The notes under the pieces: model-generated
The model's input: the letters and a program-made list of their open reading frames with translations, nothing else
What the model was told of the DNA's origin: nothing
Database searches by the model: none
DNA from: Methylophaga sp002354555
Lineage (GTDB): Bacteria; Pseudomonadota; Gammaproteobacteria; Nitrosococcales; Methylophagaceae
Direction: 5' to 3'
Assembly (NCBI GenBank): GCA_965215665.1
Contig: OZ244110.1
Coordinates: 1,426,001-1,490,000 of the forward strand
DNA: 64,000 nt
In this document: one piece after another, positions 7,173 to 16,382 of the stretch
Numbering within the stretch: the stretch's first letter is position 1
Layout of the letters: every line of letters starts with the position of its first letter
Program-made: the position numbers and the translations under genes

Positions 7173-8480
7173 ATGGAGTTCATCATGAATTATCAACTAA
7201 ATTCGCTCGCCGACAGGGTATTGATAGCGCTGTTGCTGACCTCTTTATTGTTAGCGACGTCAGCAGTGCATGCGGATAACCAAACGAGTCTGAATCTGGC
7301 CACAGCGCTAGAGCGCACGTTATTACTGAGTCCGAGATTACAACAATTTCCTTATCAACAGCGAGCGCTTGAAGCGCAGAAACTGCAGGCTGGGTTGCCA
7401 CCCAATCCGCAATTACAGGCAGATTTGGAAAATGTGCTGGGCACCGGCAATAGTCGGGGTCTTTCCGGTGCGGAATTCACGTTATCGTTAAGCCAGCTTG
7501 TTGAAATGGGCGATAAACGGCAGAAACGCGTCGATCTGGTCGATGCCAAATCCAGTCAATTGCAACAGCAATTTGAGATCCAGCGTCTGGACACGCTTTC
7601 TGATGTGACCGCTAAGTATCTGCAGGCGTTACGGATAGATGCATTAGTAAGCTGGAATCAAAGGCGTATTCAGATTGAGAAGCAGGCCTTGGAGGTTATA
7701 CAACAACGGGCTGCTGCCGGAGCGGTTGGTCAGGCAGATGTTTTACGTATGCAATTGTTGCTTGAACGCTCTGAGTCCAGACAGCAACAGCTAAATGGAC
7801 AACGCAAACTTGCTTATCAGCAAGTTGCAGCCAGTTGGGGAGAAGAAGTCGATTTTGCCCAGTTGGAAGGGCAATTACAGCAACTGCCAACTTTGCCGGA
7901 ACAGGATACGTTGGAACAGGCCATTCTGCATTCCCCGACATTTTTACAGAGCCATAGCTTAATCCGCTTACGTGAAGCCCAATTACGTCTGAGTGAAGCT
8001 AAATCCAGATCTGATTTCAGCTTCGGCGCCGGTATTCGTCGTCTGGAAGGCCAAAACGACAATGCTCTGGTGTTCAGTTTTTCAATGCCGCTGCAGTTAT
8101 ACGACCGCAATCAGGGCAATATCGCGGCGGCACATGCGGAATATGAAGCTGGCTTATTGCAGCAACAGCTGACGCAAACCGAATTGCGGATGGCCTTATT
8201 GGAAATCTATCAGGCCATGCTGAATAACCATCAACAAATCGATCGGCTGCAAAAAACGCTGACGCCTTTGACGCATGAGCTGTTGAAACAGACGGAAGCC
8301 GGGTATCAATCAGGGCAATACAACGTCTTGCAATGGATTGATGCACAACGCGAAGCCTTCACTGTTGAACGAGATCTGATTGAAGCACAAACCGCTGTAC
8401 ATACCCAGTTACTTGAACTTGAACGGTTAACCGGAATGCCTTTAAGCCGCTCAATCTTTACTGCCAGTTATCAGGAATAG
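7173..8480 (+). CDS. czcC: CzcC-like outer-membrane efflux protein (TolC family)
   Basis: 435 residues. A signal peptide (ALLLTSLLLATSAVHA) is followed by two outer-membrane-efflux-protein repeats with long coiled-coil helices rich in Gln, Leu and Ala, and the CzcC-like GxxPNPxL start (AGLPPNPQLQADLENVLG). It forms the outer-membrane channel of a tripartite metal pump with the two genes that follow. ATG 7173 has AGGTGG upstream; ATG 7185 (MNYQLNSLADRV) also has GGAG and is possible. The gap to the adaptor gene is only 4 bases. Confidence 0.88.
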   Translation: MEFIMNYQLNSLADRVLIALLLTSLLLATSAVHADNQTSLNLATALERTLLLSPRLQQFPYQQRALEAQKLQAGLPPNPQLQADLENVLGTGNSRGLSGAEFTLSLSQLVEMGDKRQKRVDLVDAKSSQLQQQFEIQRLDTLSDVTAKYLQALRIDALVSWNQRRIQIEKQALEVIQQRAAAGAVGQADVLRMQLLLERSESRQQQLNGQRKLAYQQVAASWGEEVDFAQLEGQLQQLPTLPEQDTLEQAILHSPTFLQSHSLIRLREAQLRLSEAKSRSDFSFGAGIRRLEGQNDNALVFSFSMPLQLYDRNQGNIAAAHAEYEAGLLQQQLTQTELRMALLEIYQAMLNNHQQIDRLQKTLTPLTHELLKQTEAGYQSGQYNVLQWIDAQREAFTVERDLIEAQTAVHTQLLELERLTGMPLSRSIFTASYQE

Positions 8481-8484
8481 TCCG

Positions 8485-9711
8485 ATGAAATTAAGCACCT
8501 TATTTTTTAGCCTGCTGGCACTGTCGAGTTCAGTGGTTCTAGCGGCGACCGATCATGCTCATAAAGAACAGCATGATCACGAAGAAACCCTCGAAGGACC
8601 GCATGGTGGACGGTTATTGGAAAATGAAAACTTTGCGGTGGAAATAACCATTTATGAACAGGGCGTACCACCGGAAATGCGGGTTTATGCCTATGAACAT
8701 GGAAAGCCAGTCGATCCTCAGCAGATCAATTTAACGGTAACGTTAACGCGGCTGGACGATGAGCAGAATCTTATCGACTTTACGACCGAAGCTGATTATC
8801 TGTTAGGGGATACGGTTATAGACGAACCACATTCATTTGAAGTGGTTGTGGAAGCAGAATATCAGGGTAAGTCCCATCATTGGCACTATGAAAGTTTTGA
8901 AGGTCGCAGCACGATAGCGGATCGCATGATAACGCTATCAGGAATAGAAACTGAGTCAGCTGAACCACAAACCTTATCAATAACCAATTCCCTCTATGGT
9001 GTAGTAAGTGTAGCGGAGGACCGCCAGTATCGGGTGCATGCGCCGTATCCCGGCATTATTGAATCGGTGATGGTCAACACCGGCGATAAAGTCAAAAAAG
9101 GTCAGGTGCTAGTGACCGTGCGTAATCAAACCACTTTACAAAGCTACTCTATCCGTAGTCCAGCCAACGGTGAAGTCACCCGGCGTATGGCCAATGCCGG
9201 TGATCACAGTGATATGGGCAGTTTGCTGGAAGTTAGTGATTTATCCCGAGTCTGGGTTGAGCTGTCGATGTTTCCAGCCGATATCGAACAATTACGGGTC
9301 GGTATGCCGGTCAAGGTGAATGATTTACATCAACATGAATCAGCTGAGGGAAAAATCAGTTACATCTCCCCCAAAATGACCGGAGGTCACATTGCCCGGG
9401 CCCGTGCGGAAATTACCAATGCAGCGGGGCATTGGCGTCCTGGTATGCATGTTAATGCTGAAGTGACAGTTGAACAATACCCTGCTGAACTGGCTGTAAA
9501 ACACAGTGCTATTCAATCCTATCGGGATATGCCGGTGGTGTTTGTTCGTTATGGCAATACATTTGAAGTCAGAATGCTCACATTTGGCAAACAGGGAGCG
9601 GATTATATCGAAGTGCTTTCGGGGTTAAAACCAGGCAGCCAGTATGTGACGACAAACAGTTTTCTGCTCAAGGCAGAGGTGCTTAAATCCGGCGCCACCC
9701 ATGATCACTAG
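8485..9711 (+). CDS. czcB: CzcB-like RND periplasmic adaptor
   Basis: 408 residues. A signal peptide is followed by a His-rich stretch (DHAHKEQHDHEE) that probably binds metal. A CzcB/CusB-type N-terminal domain carries GPHGGRLLENENFAVEI. The split biotinyl-lipoyl hairpin contains PGIIESVMVNTGDKVKKGQV and IRSPANGEVTRRMANAG, and the beta-barrel domain includes SDLSRVWVELSMF. Membrane-fusion adaptor linking the inner-membrane pump to the outer-membrane channel. It ends HDH and lies 9 bases before the pump gene, which has AGGAG in the gap. Confidence 0.9.
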   Translation: MKLSTLFFSLLALSSSVVLAATDHAHKEQHDHEETLEGPHGGRLLENENFAVEITIYEQGVPPEMRVYAYEHGKPVDPQQINLTVTLTRLDDEQNLIDFTTEADYLLGDTVIDEPHSFEVVVEAEYQGKSHHWHYESFEGRSTIADRMITLSGIETESAEPQTLSITNSLYGVVSVAEDRQYRVHAPYPGIIESVMVNTGDKVKKGQVLVTVRNQTTLQSYSIRSPANGEVTRRMANAGDHSDMGSLLEVSDLSRVWVELSMFPADIEQLRVGMPVKVNDLHQHESAEGKISYISPKMTGGHIARARAEITNAAGHWRPGMHVNAEVTVEQYPAELAVKHSAIQSYRDMPVVFVRYGNTFEVRMLTFGKQGADYIEVLSGLKPGSQYVTTNSFLLKAEVLKSGATHDH

Positions 9712-9720
9712 GAGCAGAAG

Positions 9721-12700
9721 ATGATTAACGTTATTGTAAAATTTTCTGTCGAACGCCGATGGTTAGTTCTTTTTATAACACTTCTTATTGTCGGAGTGGG
9801 CGCTTACAACGTTTTCCAGCTTAATATTGATGCTGTGCCGGATATTACCAATGTTCAGGTGCAGATTAATACTGAAGCAGAAGGTTATTCACCGTTGGAG
9901 GTTGAACAGCGAATTACCTATAGCGTCGAAAATGCGATGGCCGGCTTACCCAATCTCGATTACACCCGTTCTTTATCACGCTATGGGTTATCTCAAGTCA
10001 CTGTGGTGTTTGAAGAAGATACGGATATTTATCTTGCCAGGCAGTTAATAAACGAACGCCTGCAGGGCATTCGCAGCGAATTACCTGTTGGCATAGAACC
10101 GCAGATGGGACCGATCGCCACTGGTTTGGGAGAGGTGTTTACCTACAGTGTGCGTGCGAAATCGGATGCGTTGAAAGCCGATGGCACTGAATATACGGCA
10201 GAAGATTTACGCACTATACAGGACTGGATTATCCGTCCCCAGATGGTAAAAGTGCCTGGCGTTACTGAGATCAACAGTATCGGTGGTTATGAACGTGAAT
10301 ATCAGGTGGCCCCTGATCCAGCCAAACTACTGGCCTATAAAGTCAGCCTGGCCGAACTCAGCGAGGCATTAATTCGCAACAACCAGAATGCGGGTGCTGG
10401 ATATATTGAACGTAATGGCGAACAGTGGCTGGTACGTTCGCCAGGCCAGTTAACTTCTCTGGAAGATATTCGAAATGTTGTGATTACTAAACGTGATGAC
10501 ACGCCGATCCGGATAGCGGATGTGGCCGAGGTATTTTACGGAAAACAGTTACGCACCGGCGCTGCGACCCAGGATGGAAAGGAAACTGTGTTAGGTACGG
10601 CGTTTATGTTGATTGGCGAAAACAGTCGAGTGGTCGCCAGAGCAGTTGCTGAACGCCTGGAGCAGGTAAATCGGAGTTTGCCGGAAGGTATTGTGGCTGA
10701 AGCGGTATATGACCGGACCACATTAGTGGACAAAACACTTAAAACAGTCCAAAAAAATCTGTTCGAGGGCGCTTTGCTGGTCATTGTAGTGTTGTTTTTA
10801 TTGCTGGGAAATATTCGGGCAGCATTAATCACAGCACTGGTCATTCCATTAAGTATGTTATTTGCCATTACCGGCATGGTTAGTAACAAAGTGTCGGGCA
10901 ATTTGATGAGTCTGGGAGCGATTGATTTTGGACTGATAGTCGATGGTGCGGTGATCGTCGTGGAAAATGCCTTGCGGAGATTGGGGCTGGCACAGCAACG
11001 TCTTGGGCGTTTATTAAGCTTGCAGGAACGCCTGGCGGAGGTGATTGAGAGTACCCGTGAAGTGTTTAATCCGGCGGTATTTGGCATGTTCATTATTATG
11101 CTGGTGTATCTGCCGATTTTTGCCCTTAGTGGTGTTGAAGGCAAAATGTTTCATCCGATGGCGTTTACTGTGGTGGCTGCGTTAACCGGGGCTTTGATAT
11201 TTGCAGTAACCTTTGTGCCGGCTGCGGTGGCGGTATTGATCACCGGCAAGGTGGCCGAACAGGAAAATCCCATTATGCGAGTGGCGCGCTGGGTTTATCG
11301 GCCAATGTTAAGTCTGTCTTTACGTCTGCCTTTTATCGTTGTGTTACTGGCCACGGTGATGGTCAGTATCACAGTTTATTATGGTTCGCGTTTAGGCAGC
11401 GAGTTTCTGCCCCAACTGGATGAAGGTGACATCGCTTTGCACGCATTGCGTGTCACCGGCACTGGACTGGAACAATCTGTGTCGATGCAAAATCAGCTTG
11501 AGTCCGTGATCGCCGAGTTTCCTCAGGTCAAACATGTTTATTCGAAAATTGGTACGCCAGATATAGCTACCGACCCGATGCCACCAAGTGTTGCGGATAC
11601 CTTTGTTATTTTGCACTCAATTGAACAATGGCCTGAACCTAAATTGAGCAAAGCGGAATTCCTGGCGGAACTACGTGAAGCTGTGGAAGCGGTGCCGGGA
11701 AATCTCTATGAATTCACCCAGCCGATTGAAATGCGTTTTAATGAATTGATTGCCGGGGTTCGTGCAGACGTGGCATTACGAATTTATGGCGATGATTTGG
11801 AGACGCTTTATCAATTGGGAGGTCAGGCTGAGCAAATGTTGTCAGGTGTTACTGGTGCTTCAGATGTAAGGATGGAGCAATTGACAGGTTTGCCGATGTT
11901 ATCCATTGAGCCACAACGTGATCATCTGGCTCTGTTGGGCTTGGATATCGCCAGTCTGCAGCAAAGCATTCAAACGGCGATTGGCGGTACCTCTGCCGGC
12001 TTGATTTATGAAGGGGATAAACGTTTCCGAATCGTGGTTCGCTTAAAAGATGAGATACGTAAGCATCCCGACCGATTGGCGAAACTGCCGATCGCATTAC
12101 CTGACAGTGATGATCCAGATTTATCTTATGTGCCGTTGGGTGAAATTGCCGATATTAAAGCGATTAGCGGCCCCAATCAGATAAACCGTGAAAGCGGCAA
12201 ACGTCACGTCATTATCAGTGCCAATGTGGTGGATAGGGATCTGGGATCTTTTATAGCGGATGTACAACAGAATGCACAACAGCTCAATTTGCCAGCCGGG
12301 TATTGGCTGGAATATGGCGGAACCTTTGAACAATTGGAATCGGCCAGCAAGCGACTTATGGTTGTGGTGCCCGTAACACTGTTGCTGATCCTGATGTTAT
12401 TGTTCAGTGTGTTTAATTCATTAAAAGATGCTTTGCTGATTTTTACCGGCGTACCAATGGCATTAACCGGTGGACTGATTGCACTGATGTTAAGGGATAT
12501 GCCGTTATCCATTTCTGCGGCAGTGGGATTTATTGCTTTATCGGGGATAGCCGTCTTAAACGGCGTGGTGATGTTGACTTTTATTCGACAGCTGCGTGAA
12601 CAGGGTTTGGTATTGCTGGAAGCTGTTTTCGACGGTGCTATGCAACGGTTAAGACCTGTATTGATGACTGCCCTGGTAGCCGGTTTAGGGTTTCTGCCGA

Positions 12701-12843
12701 TGGCATTGAATACGGGAACCGGTGCTGAAGTCCAGCGTCCATTAGCTACGGTTGTGGTGGGAGGAATTATTTCTTCAACGTTATTGACGTTGCTGGTGTT
12801 ACCCGCCTTGTATTTTTTAGCCTATCGATTCAAATCCAAATAA
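9721..12843 (+). CDS. czcA: CzcA-like heavy-metal RND efflux pump
   Basis: 1040 residues, the usual length for HME-RND proteins, with 12 membrane helices and two large periplasmic loops. Helix 4 carries DFGLIVDGAVIVVEN, the signature of the Zn/Co/Cd (or Ni/Co) branch of HME-RND pumps; Cu/Ag pumps such as CusA use a different helix-4 motif. Residues D/D/E of that motif are the proton relay. The trimeric inner-membrane pump uses proton entry to export divalent cations through CzcBC. It is the last gene of the cluster and is followed by a strong terminator. Which of Zn, Co, Cd or Ni is exported is not decided by sequence. Confidence 0.92.
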   Translation: MINVIVKFSVERRWLVLFITLLIVGVGAYNVFQLNIDAVPDITNVQVQINTEAEGYSPLEVEQRITYSVENAMAGLPNLDYTRSLSRYGLSQVTVVFEEDTDIYLARQLINERLQGIRSELPVGIEPQMGPIATGLGEVFTYSVRAKSDALKADGTEYTAEDLRTIQDWIIRPQMVKVPGVTEINSIGGYEREYQVAPDPAKLLAYKVSLAELSEALIRNNQNAGAGYIERNGEQWLVRSPGQLTSLEDIRNVVITKRDDTPIRIADVAEVFYGKQLRTGAATQDGKETVLGTAFMLIGENSRVVARAVAERLEQVNRSLPEGIVAEAVYDRTTLVDKTLKTVQKNLFEGALLVIVVLFLLLGNIRAALITALVIPLSMLFAITGMVSNKVSGNLMSLGAIDFGLIVDGAVIVVENALRRLGLAQQRLGRLLSLQERLAEVIESTREVFNPAVFGMFIIMLVYLPIFALSGVEGKMFHPMAFTVVAALTGALIFAVTFVPAAVAVLITGKVAEQENPIMRVARWVYRPMLSLSLRLPFIVVLLATVMVSITVYYGSRLGSEFLPQLDEGDIALHALRVTGTGLEQSVSMQNQLESVIAEFPQVKHVYSKIGTPDIATDPMPPSVADTFVILHSIEQWPEPKLSKAEFLAELREAVEAVPGNLYEFTQPIEMRFNELIAGVRADVALRIYGDDLETLYQLGGQAEQMLSGVTGASDVRMEQLTGLPMLSIEPQRDHLALLGLDIASLQQSIQTAIGGTSAGLIYEGDKRFRIVVRLKDEIRKHPDRLAKLPIALPDSDDPDLSYVPLGEIADIKAISGPNQINRESGKRHVIISANVVDRDLGSFIADVQQNAQQLNLPAGYWLEYGGTFEQLESASKRLMVVVPVTLLLILMLLFSVFNSLKDALLIFTGVPMALTGGLIALMLRDMPLSISAAVGFIALSGIAVLNGVVMLTFIRQLREQGLVLLEAVFDGAMQRLRPVLMTALVAGLGFLPMALNTGTGAEVQRPLATVVVGGIISSTLLTLLVLPALYFLAYRFKSK

Positions 12844-12862
12844 GGCCGGTTGGCTAAAAACG

Positions 12863-12889
12863 AAAAGGCCGGGTGAGCCCCGGCCTTTT
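12863..12889 (+). terminator. Bidirectional terminator between czcA-like and DUF4168 genes
   Basis: The stem AAAAGGCCGGG / CCCGGCCTTTT closes a loop of about 5 bases. It is A-rich on one side and T-rich on the other, so it works in both directions. It lies 20 bases after czcA and 25 bases after the end of the convergent DUF4168 gene. Confidence 0.88.
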
Positions 12890-12914
12890 AACGTCATACG
12901 TAGCTAAAGCATGT

Positions 12915-13292
12915 TTAGTTCAGCATAGATTGTACTTTGTTGCGTAATTGAGCATCGCTTTGGATAGCTAAAGCGATATTGCTATATGTCTCAACATCCA
13001 GACCTTCATCTTGAACGGTTTGAACCATTTTCTGGCTGGCTTCCTGTTGTAACTGGGCGGCTTGGTCAGGATCTTCAGTACTTTCCAGACGACCTGAATA
13101 TTCATCACGAATTTCTTCAAGATCATCTTGAACATCGGCAAATTTTTGCAACTCAGTATCACTGAAATCAGTTGCTGGAGCAGTTTCAGGCATTGGAGCT
13201 TGAGGAGCTGCCTGTTGTGGTTGTTCTGCAAAAGCAGGAGCGCTTAGACCTAAAGCCATTAAGATTGAAGCAAAAATAGCTGTTTTTTTCAT
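12915..13292 (-). CDS. DUF4168 domain periplasmic protein
   Basis: 125 residues from the ATG at 13292, which is preceded by AAGGA. An earlier in-frame start 16 codons upstream would spoil the signal peptide. A signal sequence (MKKTAIFASILMALGLSAPA, cut after FA) precedes a Gln/Pro/Ala linker (QPQQAAPQAPMPETAP). The DUF4168 domain follows: FSDTELQKFADVQDDLEEIR, helical, with a C-terminal repeat-like segment YSNIALAIQSDAQLRNKVQ. Function is unknown for the family. It is divergent from the histidine kinase gene at 13498, so that two-component system may control it; this is inference. Confidence 0.8.
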   Translation of the reverse strand: MKKTAIFASILMALGLSAPAFAEQPQQAAPQAPMPETAPATDFSDTELQKFADVQDDLEEIRDEYSGRLESTEDPDQAAQLQQEASQKMVQTVQDEGLDVETYSNIALAIQSDAQLRNKVQSMLN

Positions 13293-13497
13293 GGTGTTTT
13301 CCTTTATTGAGTGTGGAACACATACAAGCGATTGCGACAATCATGCCAGAAACCAAACTATTTTTAAGCTTCTGTATTTATTAAATAAAATATTTTTTGT
13401 TACATCTTATTAAGCCTATTTGAAGCTTGACGAGTGCTTTGGTGTGTGTCAATTTGGCCCATGTGCCATAAATTCAAGTTTATTAAGAGAACATTTA

Positions 13498-14958
13498 ATG
13501 CGTTTTCCATCCATTTTCAGCAACCTGCGATTAGTGTTGATCATGCAGGTTGCATTGCCTGTGTTACTGGTACTGGCGATGATCCTCGCGATTGGTCTAT
13601 CAATGGTGGGCCAATTTATAGAGGAAAGAATGCAGCGGGACTTACAGCAAGTGGCCCGAACCATTCATTTACCGGTTTCTCAGGCGCTGGAACGGCAGGA
13701 TCTGGATCAGTTACAAAACAGTATGGCGTCGGTTTTTGGTATTACCGAGGTATATGGAGCCTATTTATTCGATGCTAATGGTAAGCGGTTAAGCAGTTTT
13801 GGTGTCGTTAATCCGACAAAAGAACAGGCAACGGATGCACTTGAACAAATCGTCGAAGGTGAATTTGCACAATATGAACGGATACGTGGACGTAATGTGT
13901 ATTCCTTTTTTATGCCTATATTTGATGCGACTGGCCAGCCTAATGGCCTATTACAAGTGACACGTCGGCGCAGTGATATTGATCGTGAGTTGACCGAATT
14001 AAAATATTGGGCCTGGGGCGGCTTTGGACTGGTGTCATTAATCATTCTTGGAGTGATTACCTACTCCCATCAACGTGCCATTGAAACGCCATTGCAGAAG
14101 TTGGTTGAGAGCATGCGGCGAGTGAGCCAGGGGGATAGAGAACACCGGGCAGCAGAACAGGGCCCAATTGAAATAAGCCAATTGGCAAAAGGACTCAATG
14201 GCATGCTCAATGCGATTGAAGCTGCAGAGAAAAGCGAAGCTCAGCAACGATCAGCACGAGAGCAAATGGCAGAAAGACTCAGGCAAACTGAAACCATGGC
14301 AGCGCTTGGACAATTATCGGCCGGTGTGGCTCATGAATTAGGTGCACCGCTCACAGTGGTTGATGGACGAGCCAGCCGATTATTAAGGCGCCTGGAAAAC
14401 GAAAGAGACGTAAAAGAGTTAAATGAAATTCGTCAGCAAGCAGCCAGAATGGCCTCGATTATTCAACAATTACTTAGTTTTGGCCGTTCATCACGTACTG
14501 AAATTCGTGAGCTTGATGTGACTTCATTGGTCGAAAGGGCAGAAGCTTTGCTGTCGAATCAAGGTTATAAAGTTAATCTTGTTAAGGGGCCCATATCGAC
14601 AATTAAAGGCGATTCATTGAGCCTGGAACAGGCTTTGATCAATTTATTACGCAATGCCTGTCAGGCCTGTCCTGATGGGCCGGTTGAACTCTCCTGGGAG
14701 CAGGATGGAGAACAGTTACAAATCCATGTAGATGATGCTGGCCCTGGCATTAACGAGGAGCAGAAAACTCAGATTTTTGATCCATTTGTCACGACCAAAA
14801 CACCGGGTGAAGGCAGTGGTCTGGGGCTGGCTATTGTGAAACGGATCTTGCGAGAACATCAGGGGGAAGTAGTGTTGAGTCATAGCCCACTGGGTGGCGC
14901 CAGGTTCAGTCTGATTTTACCGTTGGTTTTAACAACAGATTCCGGAACAACCGCATGA
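13498..14958 (+). CDS. Sensor histidine kinase (partner of NtrC-type regulator)
   Basis: 486 residues from ATG 13498 (MRFPSIFSNLRLVLIMQ). An upstream TTG at 13420 has no ribosome site. Helix 1 (about 17-40) and helix 2 (about 170-190) flank a periplasmic domain of about 130 residues. A HAMP domain (about 190-245) follows, then HisKA with H-box GVAHELGAPLTVVD (His about 279), then HATPase_c with the N-box NLLRNACQAC, G1 DDAGPGI and G2 GEGSGLGLAIV. It overlaps the regulator gene by 4 bases (ATGA). The HAMP-HisKA type with an NtrC-class partner recalls ZraS/AtoS; the ligand is unknown. Confidence 0.9.
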   Translation: MRFPSIFSNLRLVLIMQVALPVLLVLAMILAIGLSMVGQFIEERMQRDLQQVARTIHLPVSQALERQDLDQLQNSMASVFGITEVYGAYLFDANGKRLSSFGVVNPTKEQATDALEQIVEGEFAQYERIRGRNVYSFFMPIFDATGQPNGLLQVTRRRSDIDRELTELKYWAWGGFGLVSLIILGVITYSHQRAIETPLQKLVESMRRVSQGDREHRAAEQGPIEISQLAKGLNGMLNAIEAAEKSEAQQRSAREQMAERLRQTETMAALGQLSAGVAHELGAPLTVVDGRASRLLRRLENERDVKELNEIRQQAARMASIIQQLLSFGRSSRTEIRELDVTSLVERAEALLSNQGYKVNLVKGPISTIKGDSLSLEQALINLLRNACQACPDGPVELSWEQDGEQLQIHVDDAGPGINEEQKTQIFDPFVTTKTPGEGSGLGLAIVKRILREHQGEVVLSHSPLGGARFSLILPLVLTTDSGTTA

Positions 14959-16382
14959 CGATAAAACAGAATAAAAATTTGCCTATCTTGTTGATAGAAG
15001 ATGATCAGGCGTTAGCCAGACTGATTTCGGATGAATTGGAAGCTGAAGGCTGGAATCTGGAGGTACACCATCAGGTTCAATCGGCTTTGGACTGGCTTAC
15101 CATTAATCAACCAGCTTTGATTGTCACTGATTTGCGCTTGCCGGATGGTAATGGAATGCAGGTAGTTGAGCAGGTTGTCACCCACTGGCCGGAAGAACAA
15201 CGACCTGGACTGATTGTTATCACGGCATTTGGCAGTGTGCGTCAGGCAGTACAGGCTTTACAGGCGGGGGCCGATGACTTTCTAACCAAACCGCTGGATT
15301 TGGAACATTTTCTGCTGGCGGTCGAGCGGGTGGTCGCTACCCGTAAATTACATGATGAGCTGTTTCAATTTCGTAAACTCAATCGCCAGCCCGCTTTTCA
15401 TCAGATGTTTGGTCGCAGTGAAGCCATGCGTAATTTGTTTGAGCAGATTAAAGTTATTGGCCGGGCTCAGGGGCCTGTTTTGATTAATGGTGAGAGTGGA
15501 ACCGGTAAAGAACTGGTCGCCAAAGCATTACATGCAGAAAGTGATCGTGCTGATGGACCATTTTTAGCGGTGAATTGTGCCGGCATTCCGCAAGAGTTAT
15601 TGGAAAGTGAATTTTTCGGTCATGCTGCTGGCTCATTTACCGGTGCCAAAAAAGCCCGAAAAGGATTATTGCAGGAAGCCAATGGTGGCAGCCTGTTACT
15701 TGATGAAATTGGTGAAATGCCAATGGCACTACAGGCAAAACTATTACGCGCTTTACAGGATGGATCGATTCGGCCGGTGGGCCATGATACCGAAGAAAAA
15801 GTGGATGTCCGTATTATTGCGGCCACCCATCGGGATTTGAAACAAAAAGTTATTGAAGGCAGTTTTCGGGAAGATTTATTCTATCGTATGGAAACCTTTG
15901 CTTTGTCGGTTCCTCCTCTACGTGACCGTGAAGAGGATAGGGAGATTTTAGCGCAGCAGTTTTTACAACAACTGGTGGTTGCTCAGGGACGTAAAATTCA
16001 GGGTTTTAGCGATAAGGCACTGGAGATTATTCGTGACTATGCTTTTCCTGGTAATGTCAGAGAGCTACATAATGTCGTAGAGAGAGCGTTTGCCTTTTGC
16101 AACGAAGAATGGGTGCAACCGCAGCATTTACCCGCTCGCTTACTGGAAAATCAACCGACACAACCGGCGATGGCAAGCCCTGAAACAGATAGGCACAATG
16201 ATGAGTTATTGGCCGGCGCTGTATTGCCAACTCTGGATCAGTTACAAAAACGTTATGTAAATATGGTTTTAAAAGAGGTGGATGGTAATAAACGTCGTGC
16301 CGCTGCTTTACTGGGAATCGGTCGTCGTACTTTGTATCGCTGGCTCGATGAAGAAACTGATGAGGCGGAGGATACGGCTTAA
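14955..16382 (+). CDS. NtrC-family sigma-54-dependent response regulator
   Basis: 475 residues. The receiver domain (about 8-125) has phosphoacceptor Asp in LIVTDLRLPDG and Lys in FLTKPLD. The AAA+ sigma-54 activator domain (about 145-385) has Walker A GESGTGKE, Walker B GGSLLLDEIGEMP and loop 1 GSFTGA in place of the usual GAFTGA. A Fis-type helix-turn-helix lies at the end (NKRRAAALLGIGRRTLYRWL). It activates sigma-54 promoters when phosphorylated by the upstream kinase. The target genes are unknown; the neighbouring DUF4168 gene or the czc operon are candidates. The last 4 bases overlap the end of the convergent WG-repeat gene. Confidence 0.92.
   Translation: MTIKQNKNLPILLIEDDQALARLISDELEAEGWNLEVHHQVQSALDWLTINQPALIVTDLRLPDGNGMQVVEQVVTHWPEEQRPGLIVITAFGSVRQAVQALQAGADDFLTKPLDLEHFLLAVERVVATRKLHDELFQFRKLNRQPAFHQMFGRSEAMRNLFEQIKVIGRAQGPVLINGESGTGKELVAKALHAESDRADGPFLAVNCAGIPQELLESEFFGHAAGSFTGAKKARKGLLQEANGGSLLLDEIGEMPMALQAKLLRALQDGSIRPVGHDTEEKVDVRIIAATHRDLKQKVIEGSFREDLFYRMETFALSVPPLRDREEDREILAQQFLQQLVVAQGRKIQGFSDKALEIIRDYAFPGNVRELHNVVERAFAFCNEEWVQPQHLPARLLENQPTQPAMASPETDRHNDELLAGAVLPTLDQLQKRYVNMVLKEVDGNKRRAAALLGIGRRTLYRWLDEETDEAEDTA

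Noticed and set aside
10536..11144. 202-codon open frame on the minus strand inside czcA
   Set aside because: Antisense shadow of a well-conserved pump gene, low-complexity Ser/Thr/Asn-rich, without ribosome site.
13293..13497. Possible -24/-12 (sigma-54) promoter between the DUF4168 and kinase genes
   Set aside because: TGGCAC occurs on the minus strand, but the GC at the correct distance is missing, so no sigma-54 promoter can be supported.
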